Of a stretch of 64,000 nucleotides of DNA, positions 1-8,590 are shown in pieces. The stretch spans positions 62,206-126,205 of the forward strand of contig DKUL01000014.1 in assembly GCA_002490665.1 (NCBI GenBank), read 5' to 3'. How positions within the stretch are numbered: the stretch's first letter is position 1; each line of letters starts with the position of its first letter. Source of the DNA: Lachnospiraceae bacterium UBA7205. GTDB taxonomy: Bacteria; Bacillota; Clostridia; Lachnospirales; Lachnospiraceae. The translations under genes were made by a program, and so were the position numbers. Under the pieces are notes generated by a model. That model made no database searches and was not told the origin of the DNA. It saw only the letters and a list, made by a program, of their open reading frames with translations.

Positions 1-572
1 TCCGCTTCCGGTATCAGTGCCTTGGGCTCTACCAGGACGGGATTTTCCGGCGCATATACGGCGTTAAACTTATGCACAATTTCCTTGGTCTGCTCTATCA
101 TCGGAAGCTGATCCTCCCCGACGGGAACCACGTTTGCCTTGCAGAACGTGATATCCGCCGCCTGGCTGATTGGGTAATTAAAGAACCCCACCGGAATGCT
201 CGCCTCGAAATTCCGAAGCTGTATCTCGTTTTTGACTGTCGGGTTCCGCTGCAGCCGCGCAACCGTAACCAGGTTCATATAATAGAATGTAAGCTCCGTG
301 AGCTCCGATATCTGGGACTGGATAAAGAGCGTGGATTTGGCAGGGTCAAGTCCCGCGGACAGATAGTCCAGCGCCACCTCGATGACATTCTGCCTGACCT
401 TCTCTGGGTTGTCGAAATTGTCCGTAAGCGCCTGGGCATCCGCAACCATGATATATATCTTGTCATACTCCCCGGAATTCTGCAATTCGACCCTTCCCCT
501 GAGCGAGCCTACATAATGACCAATGTGTAATCTTCCCGTCGGTCTGTCACCTGTTAAAATAATCTTACTCAT
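1..572 (-). CDS. trpS: Tryptophan--tRNA ligase, N-terminal part (cut by window edge)
   Basis: Class I aminoacyl-tRNA synthetase that charges tRNA-Trp in the cytoplasm. Reading the minus strand from an ATG at 572, the first residues are MSKIILTGDRPTGRLHIGHY, which contains the HIGH ATP-binding signature of the class. About 190 codons are visible; the full enzyme is usually about 330-340 residues, so the 3' part, including the KMSKS loop, lies outside the window. A GAGGAAT-type ribosome site lies about 11 nt upstream. The gene follows the TPR/DUF4125 gene after a 197 nt gap full of palindromic repeats. No T-box leader was recognised in that gap, although such leaders often control this gene in Firmicutes. 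The identification is secure. Confidence 0.95.
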   Translation of the reverse strand, partial: MSKIILTGDRPTGRLHIGHYVGSLRGRVELQNSGEYDKIYIMVADAQALTDNFDNPEKVRQNVIEVALDYLSAGLDPAKSTLFIQSQISELTELTFYYMNLVTVARLQRNPTVKNEIQLRNFEASIPVGFFNYPISQAADITFCKANVVPVGEDQLPMIEQTKEIVHKFNAVYAPENPVLVEPKALIPEA

Positions 573-604
573 CTATGCTATTCCTCATTTCCATCTTAAT
601 TTTT

Positions 605-638
605 TATACTCACGACAGATGAAATCTGCCGGAGTATA
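605..638. repeat. Palindromic intergenic repeat, type A (copy 1)
   Basis: An imperfect hairpin with arms beginning TATACTC and ending GAGTATA around a TGAAA loop. It closely matches, in inverted orientation, the hairpin at 57562-57592: about 27 of 31 central positions agree by eye. It lies 33 nt upstream of the trpS start and directly abuts the composite repeat at 639-762. It has no U-tract, so it is not a standard terminator. Confidence 0.65.
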
Positions 639-762
639 GCGCCAGCCGCAGCCGCGAAGCGGCATATTTCCTATCTGAAAAATTATCATATAAGATTTTT
701 CAGATTGTGGCTTGTGTGCATAACTTTATACTGAGCGGTCAGTCTTTTCGACCGCCAGTATA
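639..762. repeat. Composite palindromic repeat (copy 1)
   Basis: Three parts are visible. First is a GC-rich hairpin, GCCGC-GAA-GCGGC, after GCGCCAGCCGCA. Next is a nested AT-rich hairpin with arms ATCTGAAAAAT/ATTTTTCAGAT (near 672-704). Last is a hairpin at 727-762 with arms TATACTG(A)GCGGTC and GACCGCCAGTATA around AGTCTTTTC. The first and last parts recur at 48740-48840, and the last part alone at 45063-45097. The nested hairpin is absent from the 48740 copy, as if inserted. It fills the gap between the TPR/DUF4125 stop (770) and trpS. Confidence 0.7.
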
Positions 763-769
763 CACAGCG

Positions 770-3700
770 CTATAAGCTGCCATGCTGGTTCGCCGTCTCC
801 AGATCCTTATAGCCGTAAAACCGCACTGTATTTTTCATAATCTCATATGTCGCATTTTTGCCGTTCTGTGCAAACTCGACGATATAACGGCCATACATCT
901 CCAGCATCCTGTCAGAGTACGTGCCAAGCTCGCCCCTAAGGTAAGTCTCATATGATGTATCATATGGCAGATCCTCCGATGTGTGTATGGCGCGGGCATT
1001 GCCTGCAAGGTTCGGGTACGCTGCGGCAAACTCCTCCATCCATTTTACCTGAAATCCGATAATCTGCTCCATGACCGTCTTCTTGTCCTCCGATACCGGC
1101 GGGAGCTTGTCCGCAAAACTTGCATACGCGTCCGGTGCCGTGGATTCCATCATGCGGGCGTATTTCTCCTGTATCATATTCCTGCCGTTTTCATAGTTTG
1201 TCTTAAATTCATACAGGTATTGCAGCAGCATGTCCTCTGTCCATGTCATATATTGGCTCATGCGCATGATTTTGAATGTCGGCCAGTTATTCTGGCAGCT
1301 TGCCCTTCCGCCCTCGTTCTGCACCTTGTCAAACGCCTCGAACTCTGCTTTTGCTATGGAAAGCGAAAGCGCTGTTATAATCGGCGTATCAGCGACAATG
1401 GCAGTCAGCAGGGCATCACTCTTGGCCGTCAGTTCCTTCGTGGATGCGTCCAGATAGACGTCGCACGCGCCAATCATATTCTGGCGCTCAAGCTCATTTG
1501 CAAAAATAACGGCAAGCGACTCGATTGCCACAGTGAGTTCTGCCGCATGCGCATCATCCATGGGAAGCAGGCATACTTTTTCCACAAGCTCGGATACCTG
1601 CATGCGTTTTCCGTCTTCGCCGGTGACTGACATCGCCGGATTCCTGGGCATCCCCTTAAAGAGCCATTTGTCATGCGGTGCATACGTCTTATTGAGCAGA
1701 TAGTAAAGCTTCATCGCCTGTCTCGCGCACTCCGCCTTGGCAAGCTCTGCCGCCACGAGCTGTCCGCGTCCGCGCATACGCGGAAGATTATACTGGCCGC
1801 TCTGCGAAAACAGTGCACAGGTCTGCGCAATTTTCCGGTACCACACAGCTTTGGGATAATATGCCTTCAATTTGTTGCGGTACCGCGTAAATATCCCTTC
1901 ATCATCACGGAAAACGGCGCCGTTGACGGCTGCGGCAAGTGCATAATCATGTACCGCCAGCCAGCTTTTTATGGTTGCAAGGCTCTCTTTTCCCAGCGTG
2001 TCGTTCCCGCTCCCCTGCATCAAAGCGCCTATCAAATCATAGCCCAGCGTACTCTTGTAAAAGTCTTCGATGACCATGACGCCGCTGCGGTTCCTGCCGT
2101 GGAATGTCTCTATGCGTTCCACACCCATGAAACTCCTCGGAAGCTGCTCATACGCCGCCTGTAGTTCCTCGCCAATTTCACCGTACACCTTTTTGGTTAC
2201 CCACATGACAAAGCGCGGTCCAAAGTCATGATCCCGTGACTGGATATCATCAAAGCCAAAGCAGTCCGACCCCTTCCCGACAAGCCCGACCGCAATGAGG
2301 TGCTCATACGCCTGAAATTTTTCGGCAATCATCGGTTTTCCGTATTCCTCATAATAGCGCCTGCACAATTCAAGCCCTGTGATTTCCGGTGTACTTTCCG
2401 GGACGGCAGCTGCTTCTCCAGTCCCTGCCACATTCTCCATCCCAGCCGGAATATCTACCGTGTCTGCCGCTACTTCCTCCTTTATCACGGCGACAGGCTC
2501 CTCCGGATACGGTGTTTCCACTGCTGTCTCTTCTCTTATCTCCGGGACGGACTCCTCCGATTCTGGCATTTCCACTGCCGGCTCTTGCCCTATCTCCGGA
2601 ACGGACTCCTCTAAATTTGGCATTTCAACCGTCGGCTCTTGCCTTATCTCCGGCGCAGGCTCCTCCAATTCTGGCATTTCCACTGCCGGCTCTTGCCTTA
2701 TCTCCGGGACGGACTCCTCCGATTCTGGCATTTCCACTGCCGGCTCTTCCCTTATCTCCGGATTTTCCAAGGGTGTCGGTTCCTCGGCAGCTTCTCCAGC
2801 CGCATCTGCTGTAACGGACTCCTCCAAATATGCAGCCTTTTCCACTGCCTCCGCAGCAGGCATGTCAGTCGACGATGTACCATCCGCTGTTTCCTCATCT
2901 GTCCCTGCAGCAGAATTCTCAAAAGAATCCTCCGCATACTCAAGATTCCGCAATGCCTCTGCCGCTTCTTTTGCATCTGCTGCCTCGCGGATTTTGCGTT
3001 TTATAATTTTAATGTTCTCGCTGAGCCTCTCATACTGAATATTTTCACTTCCGAGATACTTCGCCACACAGTCCCTAGCCTTTTCCATGACGCCAAGTGC
3101 GTTCTCGTAATCCTTATCCATATAATAAAGGCTGCCCAGCGCAGACAACGCCGCGCTGTAATGTGAATCGTCCACGCCAATTTCCTCGAAAATGCGGATT
3201 GCCTCCTCTGCCCGCGCCTTCGCCTCGTCATCCTGCTCAAGCTCTATGCACGTGTTGGCAAGGTTTGCCTGCGTGACAGCAACCTCAAACTGCTTATCCT
3301 CTTTATGATTCACGATACAAAGCGCGTTCACAAGCTGCTCCTTTGCCGCCGCAAAGTCCCCCATCTCCTGGTAAAGCAGGCTCAGGTTATTGTAAAAGCT
3401 TGCAAAATACATATCGTCCTCGTTGAGCAGCGCCTCATAAACCGGGCGCACCTGGTTGTAAAACGCGAGGGAATCCTGGAGACGCCCTGCCGCACGGTAT
3501 GCATTTGCGATATTTAACAGTGTTGTCGCATAGGGAATCGAATTCTGAATCCCCATCTCGTCCATAAGTGCCAGCGCCTTCTGGCAGTTTTCGACCGAAA
3601 GCTCATACTGCCCGGTTTCCCTGTAAAAACCAATGGTCTCATTGTAGAGGTTCAGCACGATATCCTGTGCGCCTTCTTCCAGTGCCTGCGCAATATGTGA

Positions 3701-3781
3701 TTCCAGAAATTGTGGTATCTCATTTATTTTTTCCTGTGCAAAAAGCTCGTCAAGCTCGCTCGTTACCTGATTTATGTCCAT
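770..3781 (-). CDS. TPR - DUF4037 - DUF4125 multidomain protein
   Basis: Predicted 1003-residue cytoplasmic protein. Residues ~1-270 are TPR-like helical repeats. Residues ~275-465 are an acidic Pro/Glu-rich linker that includes 18-residue tandem repeats. Residues ~465-730 match DUF4037, with GSDCFGFDD followed by SRDHDFG, a nucleotidyltransferase-like GS...D.D pattern. Residues ~800-1000 match DUF4125 (GGRASCQ..W, HTSEDLPY, YLRGELGTYS). The start at 3781 (MDINQV) is chosen because a GGGGGAT ribosome site sits just upstream; the reading frame runs further but without such a site. Function is unknown; the nucleotidyltransferase idea is inference from motif shape. It follows a small methyltransferase gene. 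Confidence 0.8.
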   Translation of the reverse strand: MDINQVTSELDELFAQEKINEIPQFLESHIAQALEEGAQDIVLNLYNETIGFYRETGQYELSVENCQKALALMDEMGIQNSIPYATTLLNIANAYRAAGRLQDSLAFYNQVRPVYEALLNEDDMYFASFYNNLSLLYQEMGDFAAAKEQLVNALCIVNHKEDKQFEVAVTQANLANTCIELEQDDEAKARAEEAIRIFEEIGVDDSHYSAALSALGSLYYMDKDYENALGVMEKARDCVAKYLGSENIQYERLSENIKIIKRKIREAADAKEAAEALRNLEYAEDSFENSAAGTDEETADGTSSTDMPAAEAVEKAAYLEESVTADAAGEAAEEPTPLENPEIREEPAVEMPESEESVPEIRQEPAVEMPELEEPAPEIRQEPTVEMPNLEESVPEIGQEPAVEMPESEESVPEIREETAVETPYPEEPVAVIKEEVAADTVDIPAGMENVAGTGEAAAVPESTPEITGLELCRRYYEEYGKPMIAEKFQAYEHLIAVGLVGKGSDCFGFDDIQSRDHDFGPRFVMWVTKKVYGEIGEELQAAYEQLPRSFMGVERIETFHGRNRSGVMVIEDFYKSTLGYDLIGALMQGSGNDTLGKESLATIKSWLAVHDYALAAAVNGAVFRDDEGIFTRYRNKLKAYYPKAVWYRKIAQTCALFSQSGQYNLPRMRGRGQLVAAELAKAECARQAMKLYYLLNKTYAPHDKWLFKGMPRNPAMSVTGEDGKRMQVSELVEKVCLLPMDDAHAAELTVAIESLAVIFANELERQNMIGACDVYLDASTKELTAKSDALLTAIVADTPIITALSLSIAKAEFEAFDKVQNEGGRASCQNNWPTFKIMRMSQYMTWTEDMLLQYLYEFKTNYENGRNMIQEKYARMMESTAPDAYASFADKLPPVSEDKKTVMEQIIGFQVKWMEEFAAAYPNLAGNARAIHTSEDLPYDTSYETYLRGELGTYSDRMLEMYGRYIVEFAQNGKNATYEIMKNTVRFYGYKDLETANQHGSL
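2520..2765 (-). repeat. 54-nt in-frame tandem repeats in the TPR/DUF4125 gene
   Basis: At least four consecutive copies of a 54 nt unit encode an 18-residue acidic module with consensus EIRQEPAVEMPESEESVP. Unit boundaries recur near 2534, 2590, 2643, 2697 and 2751. The copies differ by several substitutions, so the array is not freshly expanded. It forms part of the flexible linker between the TPR and DUF4037 regions. Confidence 0.85.
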
Positions 3782-3821
3782 ACTAATCCCCCATTCCGCC
3801 TTGGGCGGCCCAATATAGATA

Positions 3822-3839
3822 ATGCGAATAGATTCGCAT
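3822..3839. promoter_or_regulatory. Perfect dyad ATGCGAAT-2-ATTCGCAT upstream of the TPR gene
   Basis: An 18 bp dyad with perfect 8 bp arms sits 41 nt upstream of the TPR gene start. A second small hairpin, CCGCC-TTG-GGCGG, follows at 3796-3808. The dyad could be an operator overlapping a weak promoter, since TATATT lies just beyond it on the minus strand. No matching regulator is recognised, so the role is inference. Confidence 0.35.
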
Positions 3840-3874
3840 ATGAAAAACGCTGCCTTTTTTTGCAAAATCCCTAA

Positions 3875-4708
3875 TCAATGCAGTTGTTTCCTTAAAATAT
3901 CAACCGTATGCGCCCCCGCCCCGATTAAGTCAGGCCGCTCACAGACTGCCATCTGATACTGGACAAACGCCTCAAACTCCTGATCATCCAGCTGGTTTAA
4001 AAATGGTCTCATATAGTTTGCCGGTCCGTCAGGCGATATGATTTTGATGCGTGCAAGTCCCACGGACTGGTTCAGCGCATCGATGTCCTCCAGGCGCATA
4101 TAATCATAAATTTTGTCGGGCGATGATATCGTCTTGAAGTCCTCGGTAAAACGCCCCTGTGCAATACATTCAAGAATATGCCTTTCCTTAAACCCATACG
4201 TGACGACACCATATTCATTCATGCAGTACGCCACAAGAACCACACCGCCCGGCTTTGTCACGCGCGCCGCCTCGGCAAGCGCCTTTCTTTTGTCGTCAAA
4301 TCCAAACAGGTGGTACATTGGTCCGAACAGGAGCGTCACATCAAAGCTGTCATCCACAAGCTTCCTTAAGTGCATCGCGTTCCCCTGCATTGCCGTCACG
4401 CGCGCCGCCTTTTTCTTCAGTACCCCCAGATTATACCGTACAAGCTCCACCGCCGTGACATCATAGCCCTCCTCTGCAAGCGCCACACTGTAGCGCCCCG
4501 TGCCCGCGCCGATATCAAGGAGCTTTATCATTCCTCGTATATCCGTCTCCCCGCCGGTAGAAGCCGCCGCGCATATCTTCCCCGCCGCTGCCTCATCAAG
4601 GTATGCGTGGATATATTTCATGGACACGCGGTACTCCACCTGTCCATGCCGGGAATTCAGGCGCTTTTCCTCGTTGAATTTGTTGTAATACTCTTCCAGC
4701 TCTGTCAT
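3875..4708 (-). CDS. Class I SAM-dependent methyltransferase
   Basis: A 277-residue cytoplasmic protein with a Rossmann methyltransferase core. Motif I reads LLDIGAGTGRYSVALAEEGY (about residues 64-83). The acidic residue ending strand 2 is in VTAVEL, and a post-motif segment reads TLLFGPMYHLF. This layout is typical of UbiE/Methyltransf_25-like enzymes acting on small molecules or proteins; the acceptor is not identifiable. Its ATG directly follows the stop codon of the YczE-like gene (TAG then ATG), so the two are probably co-translated. It stands at the end of the clpX-like - yczE-like run. Confidence 0.85.
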   Translation of the reverse strand: MTELEEYYNKFNEEKRLNSRHGQVEYRVSMKYIHAYLDEAAAGKICAAASTGGETDIRGMIKLLDIGAGTGRYSVALAEEGYDVTAVELVRYNLGVLKKKAARVTAMQGNAMHLRKLVDDSFDVTLLFGPMYHLFGFDDKRKALAEAARVTKPGGVVLVAYCMNEYGVVTYGFKERHILECIAQGRFTEDFKTISSPDKIYDYMRLEDIDALNQSVGLARIKIISPDGPANYMRPFLNQLDDQEFEAFVQYQMAVCERPDLIGAGAHTVDILRKQLH

Positions 4709-5359
4709 CTATATAATAAAAACCTCCAGTTTTTTCTGCACCCATGTGATAATCGGTCCCAGGAAAAAAGCGACCAGAACCGTGACAATCCCGACATCCC
4801 CGCCAAGCAGGAAGCCTGCAGCCATAAAGCTGATGTCCCAGAGCATGCGCACTGCCTTGAAAGAAATCTTTTTCACATGTCCGGAGATAATAAACGGAAG
4901 CGCGTCATAAGGCGATGAACCAAGCCCTGCACACATATATGCCGCGGCCCCCAGCAGAAAAACAGCAAGCGACGGCAGCAGCAGCAAATAGCGGTTCATC
5001 GTCACGTCAAAAAAGCCTGCCGGAAGAACCAGTGTCCATACCCACTTAAAAAAGTCAGATATGTATCCGAGAAAGCACATATTCCCGACCGTCCCAAATC
5101 CAATCATGCCAGTGTCAAAACGGATGACAAAAAGAAACGTAACCAGATGGCACAAAAGCTGGCATGTCCCAAAACTTAGCGGTACAAAATTGGTGACCCC
5201 CTGTGTCAGGCAGGAACAGGGGTCTGTCCCCAAATTGACAGACCGCAAAAGCGACAGTCCCATTCCCTGTGACAATACGCCGCACAGCATCATAATCATC
5301 CGGTTTCGAAACTTCGGCGGGCGCGCAAAGCACTTTATGTCCTTGTGATTAAAACTCAT
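4709..5359 (-). CDS. YczE/YitT-like integral membrane protein
   Basis: A 216-residue protein with about five hydrophobic segments. Its sequence pattern, including GLSLLRSVNLGTDPCS in the first half and a similar AGLGSSPYDALPF in the second, indicates an internal duplication typical of the YczE/YyaS/YitT family of unknown transport or sensory role. The start at 5359 (MSFNHKD) is chosen because it overlaps the clpX-like stop by 11 nt in the classic coupled manner. A longer in-frame extension would lie entirely inside the clpX-like gene. No substrate can be inferred. Confidence 0.75.
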   Translation of the reverse strand: MSFNHKDIKCFARPPKFRNRMIMMLCGVLSQGMGLSLLRSVNLGTDPCSCLTQGVTNFVPLSFGTCQLLCHLVTFLFVIRFDTGMIGFGTVGNMCFLGYISDFFKWVWTLVLPAGFFDVTMNRYLLLLPSLAVFLLGAAAYMCAGLGSSPYDALPFIISGHVKKISFKAVRMLWDISFMAAGFLLGGDVGIVTVLVAFFLGPIITWVQKKLEVFII

Positions 5360-6959
5360 AAAAATTGTGCTCCTCCACCTTTTCCGGTTCACTGATGACA
5401 GTTTTCTCCTCGGCTGTTTCCTCCTGTGCCGGCTTTGCGTGCACATGGTCTGTCCGGATGTCAATGACTGGTCCGCCAGTGCCATTGATATAATCGCCCG
5501 TGATTGTGACTTCGCCGATATTGTCGTCCTTTGGAATCTCATACATGATATCCAGCATGAAGTCCTCAATGATTGCGCGCAGCGCACGTGCACCCGTATC
5601 GCGCTCCATCGCCTTGACTGCAATGGCTTCCAGTGCACTGTCGTCAAAGTTGAGCTTCACCTCGTCAAGCTCAAGAAGCTTCTGATACTGCTTGAGAATT
5701 GCATTCTTCGGCTCCTTTAAAATCTTGATGTAGCTCTCCTTTGTCAGGCTGTCCATCGGGCAGATAATCGGAAGACGCCCGATAAACTCCGGAATCATGC
5801 CAAATTTTTTGATATCCTCAACTGTTACCTTTTTCAGGATATTTTTCTCCTTGTCAAAAGCATCCTTTAACTCCGCGTTAAATCCGATGGAAGACTGTTT
5901 CGTCAGTCTCTGTTTGATAATCTCCTCCAGATCCGGAAACGCCCCGCCGCAGATAAACAAGATATTTCTTGTGTTGATTGTCGTCAGCGGAACCATCGCA
6001 TTTTTGCTGTTCGCACCGACAGGCACTTCCACATCAGAACCCTCCAGAAGCTTCAGCATTCCCTGCTGCACCGACTCGCCGCTCACGTCACGCGATGTCG
6101 TGTTCTTCTTCTTGGCAATCTTGTCAATCTCATCGATAAACACGATTCCCTGCTCCGCCTTTTCTACATCATTGTCTGCCGCCGCCAGAAGCTTTGAAAT
6201 CACGGACTCGATATCGTCCCCGATATACCCTGCCTCAGTCAGCGATGTGGCGTCCGCTATGGCAAGCGGCACGTCGAGAAGCCGCGCCAGCGTCTTGACC
6301 ATATATGTCTTACCGCACCCCGTCGGTCCAAGCAGCAGGATATTGGATTTCTCAATTTCAATGTCATCCATTGTCCCTGTCGTCACACGCTTGTAATGAT
6401 TGTAGACGGCAACCGATATCACTTTCTTGGCATAATCCTGGCCGACCACAAAATCGTCCAGCTGTGCCTTAATCTTGTGGGGCGCCGGTAGATGGTTGAT
6501 GTTAAACACTGCCTTGTCCTTCTTTTCCTTGGGCTTTTTCTTCTTGAGCTTCTGGCGGTTGGGAATTCCCCCATCTCCCTGTAAATCTGCAATGTTGACA
6601 AAACTGATATTCGGAAAATGCTTCCTGCCGTCCTTGCCATTGTCCTTGTCAAAATTAAAGTTTGTATTGTTCAGCATTCCCTGGTAGTCAAACTGGCTGA
6701 CCGTATCCATTGTCTTATGCATACAGTCGGAACACACGGAGATATGGTTGGGCAGCTTGAACATTTTTCCGGTCTTGCTCTCCGGACGCCTGCATATGAA
6801 GCACACATCCTCATACTCGCTTTCCTTCTCTTCATCCAGTCCGTCCACGGATGCCTTATCCTTTTTCGTCGTATCCTTTTCGTCCTCCGTGCCAGACTCC
6901 TCATCTGCCACATCCACAATATCCATATCCTCATTATTGTCTAAAAAATTATCTAACAT
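5349..6959 (-). CDS. Divergent ClpX-type AAA+ unfoldase
   Basis: A 536-residue ATPase, longer than canonical ClpX (about 420). An acidic N-terminal extension (1-50) precedes a zinc-finger-like CxxC...CxxC (Cys53, 56, 76, 79). A lysine-rich linker leads to the AAA+ core: Walker A GPTGCGKT (211-218), pore loop GYIG (244-247), Walker B IVFIDE (272-277), and the ClpP-contact tripeptide IGF (358-360). The RKH substrate loop of canonical ClpX is replaced by an ANSKNAM segment near 316-322. The acidic tail is extended. It probably unfolds proteins, possibly for ClpP, but is best seen as a paralogue rather than the housekeeping ClpX. A GGAGG site precedes the ATG, 22 nt after the HtrA stop. Confidence 0.85.
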   Translation of the reverse strand: MLDNFLDNNEDMDIVDVADEESGTEDEKDTTKKDKASVDGLDEEKESEYEDVCFICRRPESKTGKMFKLPNHISVCSDCMHKTMDTVSQFDYQGMLNNTNFNFDKDNGKDGRKHFPNISFVNIADLQGDGGIPNRQKLKKKKPKEKKDKAVFNINHLPAPHKIKAQLDDFVVGQDYAKKVISVAVYNHYKRVTTGTMDDIEIEKSNILLLGPTGCGKTYMVKTLARLLDVPLAIADATSLTEAGYIGDDIESVISKLLAAADNDVEKAEQGIVFIDEIDKIAKKKNTTSRDVSGESVQQGMLKLLEGSDVEVPVGANSKNAMVPLTTINTRNILFICGGAFPDLEEIIKQRLTKQSSIGFNAELKDAFDKEKNILKKVTVEDIKKFGMIPEFIGRLPIICPMDSLTKESYIKILKEPKNAILKQYQKLLELDEVKLNFDDSALEAIAVKAMERDTGARALRAIIEDFMLDIMYEIPKDDNIGEVTITGDYINGTGGPVIDIRTDHVHAKPAQEETAEEKTVISEPEKVEEHNFYEF

Positions 6960-6981
6960 GATGTCCTCCGTCTTGTAACCC

Positions 6982-8574
6982 TCAATCTTCCTTCGCGCCG
7001 AGCGTCACATCAATTGTCTGCTGCCTGTACTCTCCGTCCCTCTGCCGCATAATGACCATCTCAACCTCTGTTCCGGCTGCATAATATTCAAGCATGCTCT
7101 GCAGCTGGTCCATCTGCGTCAGTTTTTCTCCGTCTATGTAGGTAATAATATCCCCTTTTAAGATTCCTGCCTTGTCTGCCGCCGTATTTTCTAATACATT
7201 AGAGACATACACACCCTCCGGCATTTCGTACCGCGCATTCGCGTCCTCCGTCACATCTGTGCCGGCAATGCCGAGAAACGCGCGCTCCTCCAGGGGAACC
7301 TTCTTTTTTGTCTCTTTCTGCATCAGGTCATCGATAATCGGTTTTGCCGTCGATATTGGTATGGCATACCCCATTCCCTCTATTACATAATCTGCAATTT
7401 TGCTGGAATTAATACCGATTACCTCACCCCTTACGTTCAGCAGCGCACCGCCGGAATTGCCCGGATTGATTGCCGCATCCGTCTGAATCAGGTATCCCGG
7501 ATTTACTTCCGGGTCATCTGCAAAAATATCCCTGTTCAGGGCGCTTATGACCCCTGTCGTGACCGACTGTCCATAGCCAAGCGAATCCCCTATCGCAATG
7601 GCAGGCTCTCCCACCTGAAGGCTGTCCGAGTCGCCAAGCGCGGCAATGGCAATGTTCTCCAGGGTATCGTCCGACACATCCTCCAAAAAGACGGTGATGA
7701 CAGCAAGGTCATTTTCCGGGGACTGCCCTTTCACATAAGCCACTGCCTCCTTGTCATCATTAAACTGTACAAAGAGATTATTGTTGTCCTCTACCACATG
7801 GTAATTCGTCACAATCAGAAGCTCCTCGTCACTCTGTGCCACGATAATGCCGGAACCGTTTGCTTCCTCGTCGTACTCCTCGTCATACCAGTAATCATAT
7901 GCCGTATATTCGTTTGTGATGGACACGACACATGGCATTGCCACCTTCACCACTGCCGTCACATCCGCAGCAACCGCGCTGGACAATTCTTCAGGCTGAA
8001 TTGTCTGCACATGGTCTACCTCCACCGGCTTGCGTCTGCTGTCCTTTTTGTCATCTTTGTCATCTTTGTCATTTTTATCCTTATTGTCAGTCTTATCGTT
8101 TTCACGTTCTTCTGTCTCTGTCGTATTTTCTGTCTCTGATTCCTGCTCCGTTTCTGTCTGCTGCTTTGTCTCCGCGACGGATTCTGTCTCTGTTTCCGTC
8201 TCGGTCTCCGCATCCTCGTCATCCCTGAACCGCGGCTCCTGCGGGACATTGTCCAAATCGGGGTCCGGCTTGCCGCCCCCTCCGATATCGGATCCTTTTC
8301 CGGCATAATTTCCGTCTGCGGAGGCATCTGCATGCTCCGCACCGGAATTACTTTTCTCAATGGTATCTGTATGAAGCTTTCCGTCCGCGGACGCGGACGC
8401 CGCATTTTGCTCGTTCACGCGGATTTCCACCTTGTCAAGCCATGCAGGCCTTAAATCGGTGCCGTCTGTACAGGAGCTTGCTATGTATCCTCCTCCCATG
8501 ACAACCACACCTGCAAATGCGCCGCATCCCAGCGTCACCATAACGTTTTTAAATGTTGAATTCTTCTTTCCCAT
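6982..8574 (-). CDS. HtrA/DegP-like membrane-anchored serine protease with PDZ domain
   Basis: A 530-residue protein. A membrane segment (about 11-33) is followed by a ~150-residue low-complexity linker rich in E/T, then K/D. A trypsin-like domain carries the catalytic triad His259 (TNYHVV), Asp289 (ENDLAV) and Ser374 (NPGNSGGA). A C-terminal PDZ domain (~430-525) contains GVYVSNVLENTAADKAGI. It should degrade or refold proteins on the outer face of the membrane, the linker spanning the wall. GGAGGT lies upstream of the ATG. It sits between glmS and the ClpX-like gene, suggesting a quality-control pair, though co-regulation is inference. Confidence 0.92.
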   Translation of the reverse strand: MGKKNSTFKNVMVTLGCGAFAGVVVMGGGYIASSCTDGTDLRPAWLDKVEIRVNEQNAASASADGKLHTDTIEKSNSGAEHADASADGNYAGKGSDIGGGGKPDPDLDNVPQEPRFRDDEDAETETETETESVAETKQQTETEQESETENTTETEERENDKTDNKDKNDKDDKDDKKDSRRKPVEVDHVQTIQPEELSSAVAADVTAVVKVAMPCVVSITNEYTAYDYWYDEEYDEEANGSGIIVAQSDEELLIVTNYHVVEDNNNLFVQFNDDKEAVAYVKGQSPENDLAVITVFLEDVSDDTLENIAIAALGDSDSLQVGEPAIAIGDSLGYGQSVTTGVISALNRDIFADDPEVNPGYLIQTDAAINPGNSGGALLNVRGEVIGINSSKIADYVIEGMGYAIPISTAKPIIDDLMQKETKKKVPLEERAFLGIAGTDVTEDANARYEMPEGVYVSNVLENTAADKAGILKGDIITYIDGEKLTQMDQLQSMLEYYAAGTEVEMVIMRQRDGEYRQQTIDVTLGAKED

Positions 8575-8590
8575 GCCCGAGACCTCCTAT

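Noticed and set aside
727..762. Hairpin as a Rho-independent terminator
   Set aside because: No U-tract follows on either strand, and the same element occurs at other sites as a repeat.
573..769. T-box leader upstream of trpS
   Set aside because: No T-box consensus or specifier stem recognised; the gap is explained by palindromic repeats also found elsewhere in the window.
2520..2765. Regular ~54 nt repeats considered as a CRISPR array
   Set aside because: The units are contiguous without unique spacers, stay in reading frame and diverge by substitutions; no cas genes are nearby.
2379..3038. Long plus-strand reading frame rich in Ser/Gly/Ile repeats
   Set aside because: It is the complement of the repeat linker in the TPR/DUF4125 gene; its repeats mirror that linker and it has no credible start site.
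5797..6396. Plus-strand frame of 199 codons with Ser/Ile/Phe-rich sequence
   Set aside because: Fully antisense to the ClpX-like AAA+ core, which has all catalytic motifs.
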